This document shows positions 42,190 to 50,808 of a stretch of DNA of 64,000 nt, piece by piece. Positions within the stretch are counted from its first letter, which is position 1; every line of letters starts with the position of its first letter. A program made the translations under genes and the position numbers. The stretch spans positions 1-64,000 of the forward strand of contig CAJTNT010000010.1 in assembly GCA_910577785.1 (NCBI GenBank), given 5' to 3'. The notes under the pieces are model-generated. The model was not told the origin of the DNA. It saw nothing but the letters and a program-made list of their open reading frames with translations, and ran no database searches. The DNA comes from an uncultured Lachnospiraceae bacterium. Lineage in GTDB: Bacteria > Bacillota > Clostridia > Lachnospirales > Lachnospiraceae.

Positions 42190-42244
42190 ATTATACCCTT
42201 ATTTTGGCAAAAAAACAAGGGTATAATTTACGAACAAATTTTCG
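42190..42244 (+). promoter_or_regulatory. lexA control region with SOS box
   Basis: CGAACAAATTTTCG (42231-42244) matches the Gram-positive LexA box CGAAC-N4-GTTCG with one mismatch. A TATAAT (42222-42227) sits immediately left of it, and a mirror-image TATAAT on the minus strand (42195-42190) faces dtd; the two belong to a 10-bp inverted repeat (TTATACCCTT / AAGGGTATAA). A second possible lexA promoter is TTGATT (42255-42260)/TATGAT (42277-42282), just downstream of the box. Autorepression of lexA is expected. Confidence 0.65.
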
Positions 42245-42333
42245 GAAATTATGTTTGATTTTTCCCGGAAATATGGTATGATAGATATAAGGGCACGGTT
42301 ACCAAAATTCGATTGATTCAGGAGGTATGAAAT

Positions 42334-42951
42334 ATGGCATATGGAAAAATCAGTGATAAGCAACGGGAAATATTGGAGTTTATCAAGAGCGAGATCCTGC
42401 ACCGCGGCTATCCGCCAGCTGTGCGGGACATCTGTGAGGCTGTCCATCTGAAGTCGACTTCTTCTGTTCACTCCCATCTGGAGACGCTGGAGAAGAATGG
42501 CTACATACGCAGAGATCCAACGAAGCCCAGGGCAATTGAGATTATGGACGATACCTTCAACCTGCTCCGGCGCGAGGTCGTGAATGTTCCAGTCTTAGGC
42601 CGGGTGGCAGCTGGCGAGCCGCTGTTCGCGCAGGAGAATATTGAGTCTTACTTCCCTATCCCGGCAGAGTACATGCCGAACCAGGAGGCATTTATCCTGC
42701 AGGTTAAGGGCGACAGCATGGTCAATGCAGGGATTCTTGATGGGGACCATATTATGGTTAAGAGCCAGCCCACAGCAGACAACGGCGATGTGGTAGTGGC
42801 GCTGATTGACGATTCTGCCACTGTGAAGACGTTTTATAAGGAAACGAACTGCTACCGCCTGCAGCCGGAAAACGATACGATGGATCCGATCATTGTGAAG
42901 GACTGCACGATTTTAGGGAAGGTGTTCGGAGTTATGCGGATTTTTAAGTAA
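42334..42951 (+). CDS. lexA: SOS-response repressor LexA
   Basis: Represses DNA-damage genes and self-cleaves on RecA filaments. 205 residues: winged helix-turn-helix (PPAVRDICEAVHLKSTSSVHSHLETLEKNGYI in pieces at ~27-58), cleavage bond Ala93-Gly94 (VAAGEP), catalytic Ser128 (GDSMVNAG) and Lys165 (ATVKTFY). AGGAGG seven nt before the ATG. Divergent from dtd and convergent with rsfS. Confidence 0.97.
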   Translation: MAYGKISDKQREILEFIKSEILHRGYPPAVRDICEAVHLKSTSSVHSHLETLEKNGYIRRDPTKPRAIEIMDDTFNLLRREVVNVPVLGRVAAGEPLFAQENIESYFPIPAEYMPNQEAFILQVKGDSMVNAGILDGDHIMVKSQPTADNGDVVVALIDDSATVKTFYKETNCYRLQPENDTMDPIIVKDCTILGKVFGVMRIFK

Positions 42952-43052
42952 GCTGCGTATGTAAGTGATTGGCATATGTTTATGCCTTCTTTCGATCTCC
43001 CTATTTTTTATGGGGTAGTTTTCGTTGGAAATGATTTTCAGGCGAAGAAGCG

Positions 43053-43090
43053 GCAGGCAGCAGGGGCGTTTTCCGCTCCTTGCTGCCTGC
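43053..43090. terminator. GC-rich hairpin between lexA and rsfS
   Basis: GCAGGCAGCAGGGGCG (43053-43068) pairs with CGCTCCTTGCTGCCTGC (43074-43090) with one bulge. It lies between convergent genes; no U-tract, so probably a weak bidirectional terminator. Confidence 0.5.
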
Positions 43091-43130
43091 TGGATATGTC
43101 TTTAGACACAAAAATCAAACTTCCCAAAGC

Positions 43131-43481
43131 TTACAGTTCACTTACTTCCACCGATTTGCCATCCGTCCAGATGCGCTCTAAATCGTAGAACAGGCGGTCT
43201 TCCTTGGAAAAGATATGGACAATAATATCCCTGTAATCCATCAGGATCCAGCTGGAATTGCGGTTTCCTTCCACCTGTTTTGCCTCATGCCCGCGCTTGC
43301 CCAGCTCCTCTCCCACTGCATCGATCAGGGCCTGGATTTGGTTGGAATTCGTTGCGCTTGCAATGATAAAATAATCCGCTAAGGTAGAAACCTCACTGAT
43401 GTCTATCACACGGATGTCTTCTGCCTTTTTGTCGCTTAAAGCATGGCAGGCAATTTTTGCCATTTCACGGGATTGATCCAT
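43131..43481 (-). CDS. rsfS: Ribosomal silencing factor RsfS
   Basis: Binds ribosomal protein L14 and blocks subunit joining when nutrients are low. 116 residues with the DUF143 core: DIRVIDISEVSTLADYFIIASATNSNQIQALID in pieces, HEAKQVEGNRNSSWILMDYRDIIVHIFS. Follows yqeK and nadD as in most Firmicutes. Confidence 0.96.
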   Translation of the reverse strand: MDQSREMAKIACHALSDKKAEDIRVIDISEVSTLADYFIIASATNSNQIQALIDAVGEELGKRGHEAKQVEGNRNSSWILMDYRDIIVHIFSKEDRLFYDLERIWTDGKSVEVSEL

Positions 43482-43553
43482 TCTGCGTTCTCCTTTCTAA
43501 CTGTGTTTCTTCTATATAATAATTATATCCGTTTACCTATCTCTCATCAAATG

Positions 43554-44126
43554 TCAGCCTACTGAAAACTTCTTAAAATACTTATACGTCTTCATCGTCA
43601 TCGGATCCAGTTCCCCGCCCCGCTCGTTCAGGTAATCCAGAGTATCAGAGAGGATTTTCATCATGGCCTTGTCCAAATCTTCAAAGGCCAGCCTCCGCAC
43701 TTCTGCCAGATCTGGGGCTTTGTCGCGGTTTGGCTCAATGTAGTCTGCGATATAGAGAATCTTGTCCAGCAGATTCATCCCTGGCTCTCCCGTGGTATGC
43801 ACCTGGATGGCATGCAGCACTTCCTTGTCCTTGACGCCATAGCGTTTTTTGGCAAAATATGCCCCCAGCTTTGCATGGAGCAGGAAGGGGTTCCGCTCTT
43901 CCGAGAGGGAAACGTGGATTTTGTGCTTCTTGCAGAGTTTCAGCTTCTCGCGGTTGGGGACACATTTGGCACAGTCATGCAGAAGTCCCGCATACAGCGC
44001 CTGTTCCATATCCGCGCCGTGCCTCATAGCCAGCGAGGCAGCTGTATACATCACGCCCATCGTATGAGTATAGCGTTCCTTATCCAATGCTTTTTTCAGT
44101 TTCTTCTCAATTTCCAGACGGTTCAT
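43554..44126 (-). CDS. yqeK: YqeK-type HD-domain dinucleotide tetraphosphatase
   Basis: Symmetrically cleaves diadenosine tetraphosphate in this family. 190 residues from ATG 44126, which has AAGGAGG 11 nt upstream; ATG 44147 lies upstream of that site and is less likely. Motifs: RYTHTMGVM (first His), ALYAGLLHDCAK (HD), LLHAKLGAYFA, IQVHTTGEPGM and ILYIADYIEPNR. Overlaps nadD by 20 nt. Confidence 0.93.
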   Translation of the reverse strand: MNRLEIEKKLKKALDKERYTHTMGVMYTAASLAMRHGADMEQALYAGLLHDCAKCVPNREKLKLCKKHKIHVSLSEERNPFLLHAKLGAYFAKKRYGVKDKEVLHAIQVHTTGEPGMNLLDKILYIADYIEPNRDKAPDLAEVRRLAFEDLDKAMMKILSDTLDYLNERGGELDPMTMKTYKYFKKFSVG

Positions 44127-44742
44127 CTCCCAATGCGCCTCCTTCATATAAATGGTGCGCCTGGATATAAGCCCCTACCTCCCGCGGAACTAGATACCGT
44201 ATGCTCCTGCCGTGCCGTACACGGCTGCGGATATCCTGGGAAGAGACTTCCAGGCTCGGTGTATCCAACGGGAAAAATTTTCCTGGATACTTTTGGTTCA
44301 GGGCATCAATCTGTTGGAAAAATTCCTCCTGCCGCCCATGCCTGCGGAAAGCGGCCAATATGCTGCAGTGCTGCAGGATGGCTTCCGGCTTCCGCCAGGA
44401 TTCAAAATCAAACAGGGAATCCGCCCCTAAGATAAAATACAGATCTGTGCTGGGATCCTCTTTTTTATATGCCTCCAGGGTCGCATAGGTATAGCTGATT
44501 TCCGGCGACTCTGTTTCTCTTCGGTCCAGTATAAAAAATGGATTATCCGCAATTGCCAGGGAAACCATCTCACAGCGGCGGGAAGCCGGCATCGTCTCCC
44601 GCTTATGGGGCGGGCGCCCAGAGGGAAGGAACCATACTTTCTGTAGCCCAAACTGCTCCCTGGCGCTTTCGGCAATCACCAGATGCCCATTGTGGATAGG
44701 GTTGAATGTCCCTCCCATAATGCCAATCTTTTTCATTTCCAT
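44107..44742 (-). CDS. nadD: Nicotinate-nucleotide adenylyltransferase
   Basis: Forms deamido-NAD from nicotinate mononucleotide and ATP. 211 residues with GIMGGTFNPIHNGHL (nucleotidyltransferase GT-HxGH motif), WFLPSGRPPHK, YFILGADSLFDFESWRKP and the C-terminal VSSQDIRSRVRHGRSIRYLVP. The start is uncertain: ATG 44742 or 44736 gives the typical N-terminus; none has a strong ribosome site. Confidence 0.95.
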   Translation of the reverse strand: MEMKKIGIMGGTFNPIHNGHLVIAESAREQFGLQKVWFLPSGRPPHKRETMPASRRCEMVSLAIADNPFFILDRRETESPEISYTYATLEAYKKEDPSTDLYFILGADSLFDFESWRKPEAILQHCSILAAFRRHGRQEEFFQQIDALNQKYPGKFFPLDTPSLEVSSQDIRSRVRHGRSIRYLVPREVGAYIQAHHLYEGGALGDEPSGN

Positions 44743-44786
44743 AAACGTAACTTCTTTCATAGGTATCATCTTATTTAAGCGGGTTC

Positions 44787-45086
44787 CTATTTGGGAAGCT
44801 GGATCTTAGGGTTCTTCTTGGAGGGCCGGTACAGCACAAACTTCTTGCCCACGACAGAGACAACCTTGGAGTGGGTTCGCTCCGATACGATATCTGCCAT
44901 CTGATAAGGATCGTCAAAGCAATTTTTGAGTACAGCTACCTTGACCAATTCCCTTTTTTCCAGGGCTTCATCCACAGACTTAGTGATTTCAGGTGTAAGG
45001 CTTGCCTTCCCGACATGGATGATTGCCTCCAGGTCGTTGGAAAGCCCCCTTAAATAAGCGCGTTGCTTGCTCGTAATATTGTCCAT
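44787..45086 (-). CDS. yhbY: YhbY-type RNA-binding protein (CRM domain)
   Basis: Ribosome-assembly protein of the CRM-domain family. 99 residues from ATG 45086 (MDNITSKQRAYLRGL), with AAAGGA upstream; the longer reading to 45227 includes sequence of no family likeness. Core motifs are ALEKRELVKVAVLKNC and GKKFVLYRPSKKNPKI. Lies between obgE and nadD. Confidence 0.95.
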   Translation of the reverse strand: MDNITSKQRAYLRGLSNDLEAIIHVGKASLTPEITKSVDEALEKRELVKVAVLKNCFDDPYQMADIVSERTHSKVVSVVGKKFVLYRPSKKNPKIQLPK

Positions 45087-45239
45087 AAATAGAATCCTTT
45101 CCGTAACTGTTCCGCTGGCCCTGCACATTTGTCCTGCTGAACAGCTGCATTTTGTAACTGCATAAATTAATATTTCAATAGGTAACAATAAAAATGCCAT
45201 TCCTTTTCCTAAGATAAAAAATCCCATGTTATAAGGAAA

Positions 45240-46526
45240 TTATTTATAATAATCAAACACCAGCCCATACATGCGCACCGTGTCCCCTTCCGAAACCCCA
45301 GCCTTTTCCAGTGCTTCTAAGATGCCCTGCTCGCGGAGGAATTTTTGGAAGAAGAGGAATCCTTTCTCAGAGTCAATGTTGGTATAACCAAGCATTTTCT
45401 CAATCTTAGGCCCTTCCACCACATACTCGTCTTCCTGTGGGTCATATTCCACCGTAAAGGCTTCCTCCCGCTGGAGGGTATCCTCTGGGAAAAACTCCTG
45501 TTCATACACAATAGGGGTATGATCCATCTGTGACAGCAGGCCATGGACAGCATACAGAAGCTCCTTCATCCCTTGGCCGCTCACGGCAGAAATCGGATAA
45601 ACGGGGATGCCCTTGGCTTCAAATTCCTGCCGGATAGCAGGAAGCGCGCTCTCCGCTTCGTCATAAATGGCATCTATCTTATTCGCAGCAATCACCTGCG
45701 GCTTTTTCAGCAGATCTGGGTTATAGTTCTCCAATTCCCGGTTAATAGCATAAATATCGGCAATCGGATCCCTTCCCTCCACAGAAGCGGCGTCCACCAT
45801 ATGGATCATGACTTTGGTGCGCTCAATATGCTTGAGGAATGCATGCCCCAGCCCAACACCCTCGGATGCGCCCTCAATCAGCCCAGGGATGTCGGCGATG
45901 ACAAACCCATTGCCGTCCCCCAGATCCACTACCCCCAGGTTCGGGTTCAATGTGGTGAAATGGTAATTGGCAATCTTAGGCCGGGCATTGGTTACCCTGG
46001 AAAGGAGGGTAGACTTGCCCACGTTGGGGAACCCTACCAGCCCTACGTCCGCAATCACTTTTAGTTCCAGGTATACCTCCAGCTCAATGCCCGGCTTGCC
46101 TGGCTGGGCATATTTCGGCACCTGCATGGTGGAGGTGGCATAATGCTGGTTCCCCAGGCCGCCCCTGCCGCCGGGGAGGATGACCTGCCTCTTATTGTCC
46201 CCGGACATGTCGGCAATGATTTTCATGGTCTGGGCATCACGGATAATCGTCCCTGCCGGCACCTTGACCACGAGATCCTGGCCGCTCTTGCCATGGCAGT
46301 TGCGCTTTTCGCCCGGCGCCCCGTTTTCGGCGGCGTACTTGCGCCGGTGGCGGAAGTCTACCAGAGTATTCAGGCCTTCGTCAACCTCGAAGATTAAGTC
46401 TCCTCCCTTGCCGCCGTCCCCGCCGTCGGGGCCGCCGTTTGCCACATATTTTTCACGGCGGAAGGATACGTGGCCGTCACCGCCATTTCCTGATTTTATG
46501 ATAATTTTCGCGTTGTCTGAAAACAT
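45240..46526 (-). CDS. obgE: GTPase ObgE/CgtA
   Basis: Ribosome-assembly and stress GTPase of 428 residues. Glycine-rich Obg fold (GNGGDGHVSFRREKYVANGG, PDGGDGGKGGD), G domain with G1 GFPNVGKST, G2/G3 DIPGLIEGASEG, G4 NKID and G5 SAVSGQG, and a C-terminal OCT domain (EMKL-type KIEKMLGYTNIDSEKGFLFFQKFLR in part). A transcription terminator lies between it and rpmA, so obgE probably depends on read-through or a separate promoter. Confidence 0.98.
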   Translation of the reverse strand: MFSDNAKIIIKSGNGGDGHVSFRREKYVANGGPDGGDGGKGGDLIFEVDEGLNTLVDFRHRRKYAAENGAPGEKRNCHGKSGQDLVVKVPAGTIIRDAQTMKIIADMSGDNKRQVILPGGRGGLGNQHYATSTMQVPKYAQPGKPGIELEVYLELKVIADVGLVGFPNVGKSTLLSRVTNARPKIANYHFTTLNPNLGVVDLGDGNGFVIADIPGLIEGASEGVGLGHAFLKHIERTKVMIHMVDAASVEGRDPIADIYAINRELENYNPDLLKKPQVIAANKIDAIYDEAESALPAIRQEFEAKGIPVYPISAVSGQGMKELLYAVHGLLSQMDHTPIVYEQEFFPEDTLQREEAFTVEYDPQEDEYVVEGPKIEKMLGYTNIDSEKGFLFFQKFLREQGILEALEKAGVSEGDTVRMYGLVFDYYK

Positions 46527-46644
46527 ATGCTGTCTTGTCCTCCTAACTCCGGCCAGAATGGCTTATTCCATCCAAATTATTATGTCCCCTTTTCGGGACA
46601 GGTCTGCGTGTGTATCCTCCCAGGAGGTTTTCATCCCAGATGAA

Positions 46645-46676
46645 AAATAGACCCGGCTATACAGTCGGGTCTATTT
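46645..46676 (-). terminator. Terminator downstream of rpmA
   Basis: AAATAGACCCG / CGGGTCTATTT, a perfect 11-bp stem with a 10-nt loop; on the minus strand a run of T follows (CTATTTTTC). It would attenuate transcription into obgE. Confidence 0.75.
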
Positions 46677-46682
46677 GTCGTA

Positions 46683-46973
46683 TTATTCGTTGCTTGCAAC
46701 CGGATATACGGAAGCCTGTTTGCGGTTCCTGCCCTTGCGCTCGAAACGCAGGATGCCGTCTTCTTTGGCGAACAGTGTGTCATCGCCGCCTCTTCCAACG
46801 TTGATGCCCGGATGGATCTTCGTCCCACGCTGCCTGTATAAAATATTGCCAGCCTTTACAAACTGCCCGTCAGCTCTCTTGGCGCCCAGCCTCTTGGACT
46901 CGGAATCCCTGCCGTTCTTGGTAGAGCCGACCCCTTTTTTGTGGGCAAAAAATTGAAGGTTCATATTCAACAT
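46683..46973 (-). CDS. rpmA: Ribosomal protein bL27 with cleavable N-terminus
   Basis: 96 residues. The N-terminus MLNMNLQFFAHKKG carries the Prp cleavage motif found in Firmicutes; the cut after FF exposes AHKKG, the end that reaches the peptidyl-transferase centre. The gene for the protease Prp is directly upstream, ending 3 nt before this start. Confidence 0.97.
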   Translation of the reverse strand: MLNMNLQFFAHKKGVGSTKNGRDSESKRLGAKRADGQFVKAGNILYRQRGTKIHPGINVGRGGDDTLFAKEDGILRFERKGRNRKQASVYPVASNE

Positions 46974-46976
46974 GCC

Positions 46977-47306
46977 TTACACCTCCTCAAACTTAAGTGT
47001 CATATAATCAGTTCCATAGTTATCCTGTATTCCCTGTAAACCTAATGCCAGCGAACGGATCAGCAAGAGAGATTCCTGGGAATAGCCCTCCCGCAGGGAA
47101 AAATCAATCAGGCCGCTTTCCTGGTCTGCCACAAGATCGAACGGGTCGCCTACCAGGCGTTCAATTGAATTGATGGTATTGATGACCAGTACGGAAATGG
47201 CGGCGCATACAATATCTTCCCCGGCATCCGCATACCCTGCATGTCCCATGCAGCGGAATGCGCAGCACTCCTGCCCGCGGCTTCTGTAAATCGTTATATG
47301 GGTCAT
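46977..47306 (-). CDS. prp: Ribosomal-processing cysteine protease Prp
   Basis: Cleaves the N-terminal extension of bL27. 109 residues with the catalytic histidine in GHAGYADAGEDIV and cysteine in CAAISVLV. It sits between rplU and rpmA, the classical place. Confidence 0.96.
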   Translation of the reverse strand: MTHITIYRSRGQECCAFRCMGHAGYADAGEDIVCAAISVLVINTINSIERLVGDPFDLVADQESGLIDFSLREGYSQESLLLIRSLALGLQGIQDNYGTDYMTLKFEEV

Positions 47307-47321
47307 AACATTTCCTGCTGG

Positions 47322-47627
47322 TTAGCTGTTAATTTTCTCAATCTTAACCTTGGTGAACTGTTGCCTATGCCCATTCTTCTTGTGGTAGCCAGTCTTCCTC
47401 TTGTACTTATACACGATAACCTTGCGCAGCTTGCCATTCTCCACTACAGTGCCTTCTACGGTTGCGCTTGCTGCGTCTGTCCCTGCCTTCAGGGATCCGT
47501 CGCTTACGGCTAACACATCGTCAAATGTGACTTTCTCGCCGGCATCCAGGCCAAGCTTTTCAATGGTAATGATATCGCCTTCGGATACTTTGTACTGTTT
47601 ACCACCTGTTGCTATAATTGCGTACAT
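47322..47627 (-). CDS. rplU: Ribosomal protein bL21
   Basis: 101 residues starting MYAIIATGGKQYKVSEGD, with AGGAGGTG six nt before the ATG; a longer in-frame extension to 47696 is leader sequence. C-terminal GYHKKNGHRQQFTKVKIEKI is typical. First gene of the L21-Prp-L27 unit from its own promoter. Confidence 0.97.
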   Translation of the reverse strand: MYAIIATGGKQYKVSEGDIITIEKLGLDAGEKVTFDDVLAVSDGSLKAGTDAASATVEGTVVENGKLRKVIVYKYKRKTGYHKKNGHRQQFTKVKIEKINS

Positions 47628-47708
47628 ATTGCACCTCCTATTTATCATTACTCGCCAGTTTTGGTGCTGCCCTTTGGCAGTCTTTGGAAACCTCACTGTG
47701 CGGCATAC
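47628..47708 (-). ncRNA. Putative L21 leader RNA
   Basis: About 80 nt of leader between the predicted transcription start and rplU. It contains a short hairpin CTGCC-AAAG-GGCAG and the conserved-looking segment CCGCACAGTGAGG. Leader-mediated autoregulation is known for this operon in Firmicutes (L21 leader); I infer membership from position and size and could not align the structure. Confidence 0.4.
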
Positions 47709-47714
47709 TCATAT

Positions 47715-47743
47715 AGGATAGCATAAAAACGGGCAGACGTCAA
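47715..47743 (-). promoter_or_regulatory. Promoter of rplU-prp-rpmA
   Basis: On the minus strand TTGACG (47743-47738), 17-bp spacer, TATCCT (47720-47715). Confidence 0.75.
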
Positions 47744-47902
47744 TTATTTTTTCAATTTATTTTACTCTCCCACTTGTGAAAAGTAATGGCGGCATGGTTG
47801 ACAAATGGCGGTTTTAGGAACATAATGAAATTTGCTATGAATACGTGACGGATATATTTCTGCATAGAACACTCATAAGAGGGAAGATTGGAGGGAATGC
47901 AT

Positions 47903-48475
47903 ATGGGAGATGGCAGCAAGTATAAGAAATACAGCAAATTTTTAAGCCTGGTTCTCCGCCATAAGCCTGAGGCGGCAGGGATAAGCCTGGATGCGCACGG
48001 ATGGGCACAAGTCGGGGATCTGCTCGTTGGGATACAGGGGACGGGCAGGCAGATGGACATGGCAGTTTTGGAAGAGATTGTGGCAACGGATGAAAAACAG
48101 CGTTACAGCTTTAACCAGGATAAAACGAAAATACGCGCCAACCAGGGGCATAGCCTTTCCGTAGATTTGGGGTTTAGGGAGCAGGAGCCGCCGGAGTTCC
48201 TTTATCATGGCACGGCCAGCCGATTTGTGGGGTCTATCCTGGCAGAAGGCCTAAAGCCTATGGGAAGGCAATATGTCCATCTGTCGAAGGATGCAGAAAC
48301 GGCTGTCAAAGTAGGGGAACGCCATGGGAAACCTGCTGTGCTGTTGGTACACAGTAGGACGATGCGCCAGGCTGGAATCCCGTTTTACCTTTCGGAAAAT
48401 GGCATATGGCTTACAGAAAAGGTGCTGGCGGAATATCTGGAATTAATAACTGTTTTTCAAAAGGGAGGATTTTAA
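47903..48475 (+). CDS. kptA: RNA 2'-phosphotransferase (Tpt1/KptA)
   Basis: Transfers an internal RNA 2'-phosphate to NAD+, releasing ADP-ribose 1'',2''-cyclic phosphate. 190 residues from ATG 47903 (GGAGGG seven nt upstream). Motifs: KFLSLVLRHKPEAAGISLDAHGW (in part), RANQGHSL (Arg-His of the active site), LYHGTASRF, HLSKDAETAVKVGERHGKPAVLLV. The substrate in bacteria lacking this type of tRNA splicing is unclear. TAATG overlap couples it to the DUF4317 gene. It lies on the strand opposite to the surrounding ribosomal operon. Confidence 0.93.
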   Translation: MGDGSKYKKYSKFLSLVLRHKPEAAGISLDAHGWAQVGDLLVGIQGTGRQMDMAVLEEIVATDEKQRYSFNQDKTKIRANQGHSLSVDLGFREQEPPEFLYHGTASRFVGSILAEGLKPMGRQYVHLSKDAETAVKVGERHGKPAVLLVHSRTMRQAGIPFYLSENGIWLTEKVLAEYLELITVFQKGGF

Positions 48476-49812
48476 TGAACAAGAAAGATATTTTAGAACT
48501 GAAGCGCCGCCTCAAAAAAGAGACATGTACGTTTACCCGTCTGTGCGGGTGCTATGTGGACGGCGAGCGCAACCGCGTACTAAAGCTTGGGGAAACGTTC
48601 CTTAACATTGAGGATGAGGCATTCTATAAATATCTGGAGATTGCCAAGAAAGTACTTTCTGGTACTTTGGGGAACAACCTCCTGGAGCTGGAATTTCCCT
48701 TGGAGGAAGAGGCTGTCGGAGGAAGGCAGCAGTTCCTGAATGCCTTAAGGAAGAGCGCCTTAAAGAGCGATGAGCTGCTGGAGCGGTTCTATGACCTTAT
48801 AATTGAGAACTTTGAGTTTTCTGGCAACTATTTAATCCTTCTCTTCCATGATGCTTATGACATCATCAAAAAGACCAGCGACAACCTGGCGCTTGATGAG
48901 TCGGAGGAGGTCTATGAGTACCTGCTCTGTGCCATCTGCCCGGTGGCCTTAAGCAAGCCTGGCTTAGGCTATCTGGCAGAGAAAAATTGCTTTGGCGCCA
49001 GAATCCGTGATTGGGTCGTGGGTATGCCGGAAAGCGGCTTTGTATTCCCGGCCTTTACAGACCGCAGCGCGGATATCCATAGCGTTATGACATACCATAA
49101 GAATCCGCGGGTGCCGCATGCGGAATTGATGGAGGGCGCGCTGGGCTGTGCGGCAAAACGGACGGCCACGGAACAGAAACAGGCGCTGGAAGCCATTGTG
49201 AAGCGGGCGGTCGGCGGTGACGATGAGGTTTCTCGGGAAGTGTTCTATGAAATCCAGCAGGGGCTCTCTGAACTGGCAGAAAGCCAGATGGGGGAAGCGG
49301 ATATGCAGCAGGAGCCGATACGTCTCACTTCCCAGGATATTGGGGGGATTATGGCAGAGACAGCGGTGCCAGAATCAGCCGCTTCGATGATTGAAGAATC
49401 CTATGAGGAAGAATTTCAGGACGAAGCGCCGATCCTGGATTACCTGATTGACGCAAAAGCCGTGGAGGCAGGGAGCAGGCGCCGCCAGGAACGGGAACTG
49501 GTGAAGAAAGTCGCCGTCCTGGAGAAGGAGCTGGCAGATAGCCGTAGGGCTTCCAGGATGCAGGAAGAGGGAAATGAGGCAGAAGGGATAATTGGAAACG
49601 AAGATGGCGCAGAAAACGAAGACAATGCGGGAAACGGCGCTAGTGCAGAAGACGAAACAGGCGGCGCTAAGACCTATGACGTTATCCTCCGTGTCAAGCC
49701 GGAGAAGGCTTCCCAGATAACCTCACAGGTGATTGGCGGCAGGAAATGTCTGGTAATCCCACTGGACGAAAATGAGCATGCTGCGATTAATGGCGTAAAC
49801 ACGACTGTCTAA
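48475..49812 (+). CDS. DUF4317 family protein
   Basis: 445 residues starting MNKKDILELKRRLKKETCTFTRLCGCYVDG, the conserved start of DUF4317 proteins of Clostridia. Predicted cytoplasmic; no catalytic motif recognised. The C-terminal third is acidic and of low complexity (EGNEAEGIIGNEDGAENEDN) before a final small beta-rich piece. Start overlaps the kptA stop by one base. Function unknown. Confidence 0.88.
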   Translation: MNKKDILELKRRLKKETCTFTRLCGCYVDGERNRVLKLGETFLNIEDEAFYKYLEIAKKVLSGTLGNNLLELEFPLEEEAVGGRQQFLNALRKSALKSDELLERFYDLIIENFEFSGNYLILLFHDAYDIIKKTSDNLALDESEEVYEYLLCAICPVALSKPGLGYLAEKNCFGARIRDWVVGMPESGFVFPAFTDRSADIHSVMTYHKNPRVPHAELMEGALGCAAKRTATEQKQALEAIVKRAVGGDDEVSREVFYEIQQGLSELAESQMGEADMQQEPIRLTSQDIGGIMAETAVPESAASMIEESYEEEFQDEAPILDYLIDAKAVEAGSRRRQERELVKKVAVLEKELADSRRASRMQEEGNEAEGIIGNEDGAENEDNAGNGASAEDETGGAKTYDVILRVKPEKASQITSQVIGGRKCLVIPLDENEHAAINGVNTTV

Positions 49813-49863
49813 AGAAAAGAAACGAATACATATGGAGCCAATTCGATTTGATAATGTTCTCAT

Positions 49864-50808
49864 TCACAGAAACATACATACCAGGGGAATCGTCAGGATG
49901 GAGGCCAGGGTGCTGAGTACAATCCCATTTGTGCAGGCGGCCTCGTCTGCCCCGCATTCTTTTGCAATCAGCGTGACAATATTCCCTACGGGCATGGCAA
50001 GCTGTAAGGCAAATACGCCAAATATCACCGGGTCTGCCTGCAGGGGGCGTAACAGGATAATGGCGGCGATGGGGAGCGCCAGCATCTTGACGGCCGTAAA
50101 TCCATAGATGCGCCCATCCGTAAAGATAGGCTTTAAATCGGATTTGGCAATGGACATGCCAATCAGCAGCATGGAAAGCGGGATGGTGGCATTTCCCATA
50201 TAGCCGCAGAAGCTTATGATCGGCGCCGGCATCTGCAGGCGGGACAGGAAAATCACAACGGCGAGCAATGAGAAAATGACGCCAGGATTTACCATACGTT
50301 TCCATTGCCCCCTTCCGCCGTTCCCATGCGCTGTATTCCCTGCGTCCTCTGCGGCTTTCTTGGCCAGGAACAGCCCATAGGTGTACAGCAGCAGGTTATA
50401 TCCCAGCATATAAAAGACAATATAAATCATGCATTCCGAACCATAAATGCTAGTAATGACGGGGATGCCCATAAACCCCACGTTCGGGAAAATGGCCATC
50501 AGGCGGTAGAGTCTGCGCTGCGCCATGGGCGGGCGTAAGGCCCAGACAAGCACAAAGCTGACCGCCGTAAGCAAAAGGTAAAAAAACGCCACAAACCCCA
50601 GGTTTTCAAGCAGCAGGGACGCATCCCCGCCGGAATCCTTGCCGATGACCCCGTTGACGACTAGGATAGGGTTTAGGATATTTACTACGACCTTTGATAA
50701 CCTCTGGTAGGCATTTTCATCAAACCATTCTATTTTCCAGATAACATATCCTGTTACCATCATTGCAAAAAGCATCAGCATCTGCTGTAATATCACCTGT
50801 ATCTCCAC
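49864..50808 (-). CDS. AEC-family transporter
   Basis: Auxin-efflux-carrier-type membrane protein of 314 residues with about ten TM helices: N-terminal LMLFAMMVTGYVIWKIEWFDE, conserved VVVNILNPILVV near residue 42, and the second-half repeat PLSMLLIGMSIAKSD and VFALQLAMPVGNIVTLIAKECG. Family members export or import small carboxylates such as malate; substrate cannot be predicted. It lies between rng and rplU, which are otherwise adjacent genes in relatives. Confidence 0.9.
   Translation of the reverse strand: MEIQVILQQMLMLFAMMVTGYVIWKIEWFDENAYQRLSKVVVNILNPILVVNGVIGKDSGGDASLLLENLGFVAFFYLLLTAVSFVLVWALRPPMAQRRLYRLMAIFPNVGFMGIPVITSIYGSECMIYIVFYMLGYNLLLYTYGLFLAKKAAEDAGNTAHGNGGRGQWKRMVNPGVIFSLLAVVIFLSRLQMPAPIISFCGYMGNATIPLSMLLIGMSIAKSDLKPIFTDGRIYGFTAVKMLALPIAAIILLRPLQADPVIFGVFALQLAMPVGNIVTLIAKECGADEAACTNGIVLSTLASILTIPLVCMFL

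Noticed and set aside
42976..43188. 70-codon open frame after lexA
   Set aside because: Crosses the hairpin and the 3' end of rsfS; no ribosome site.
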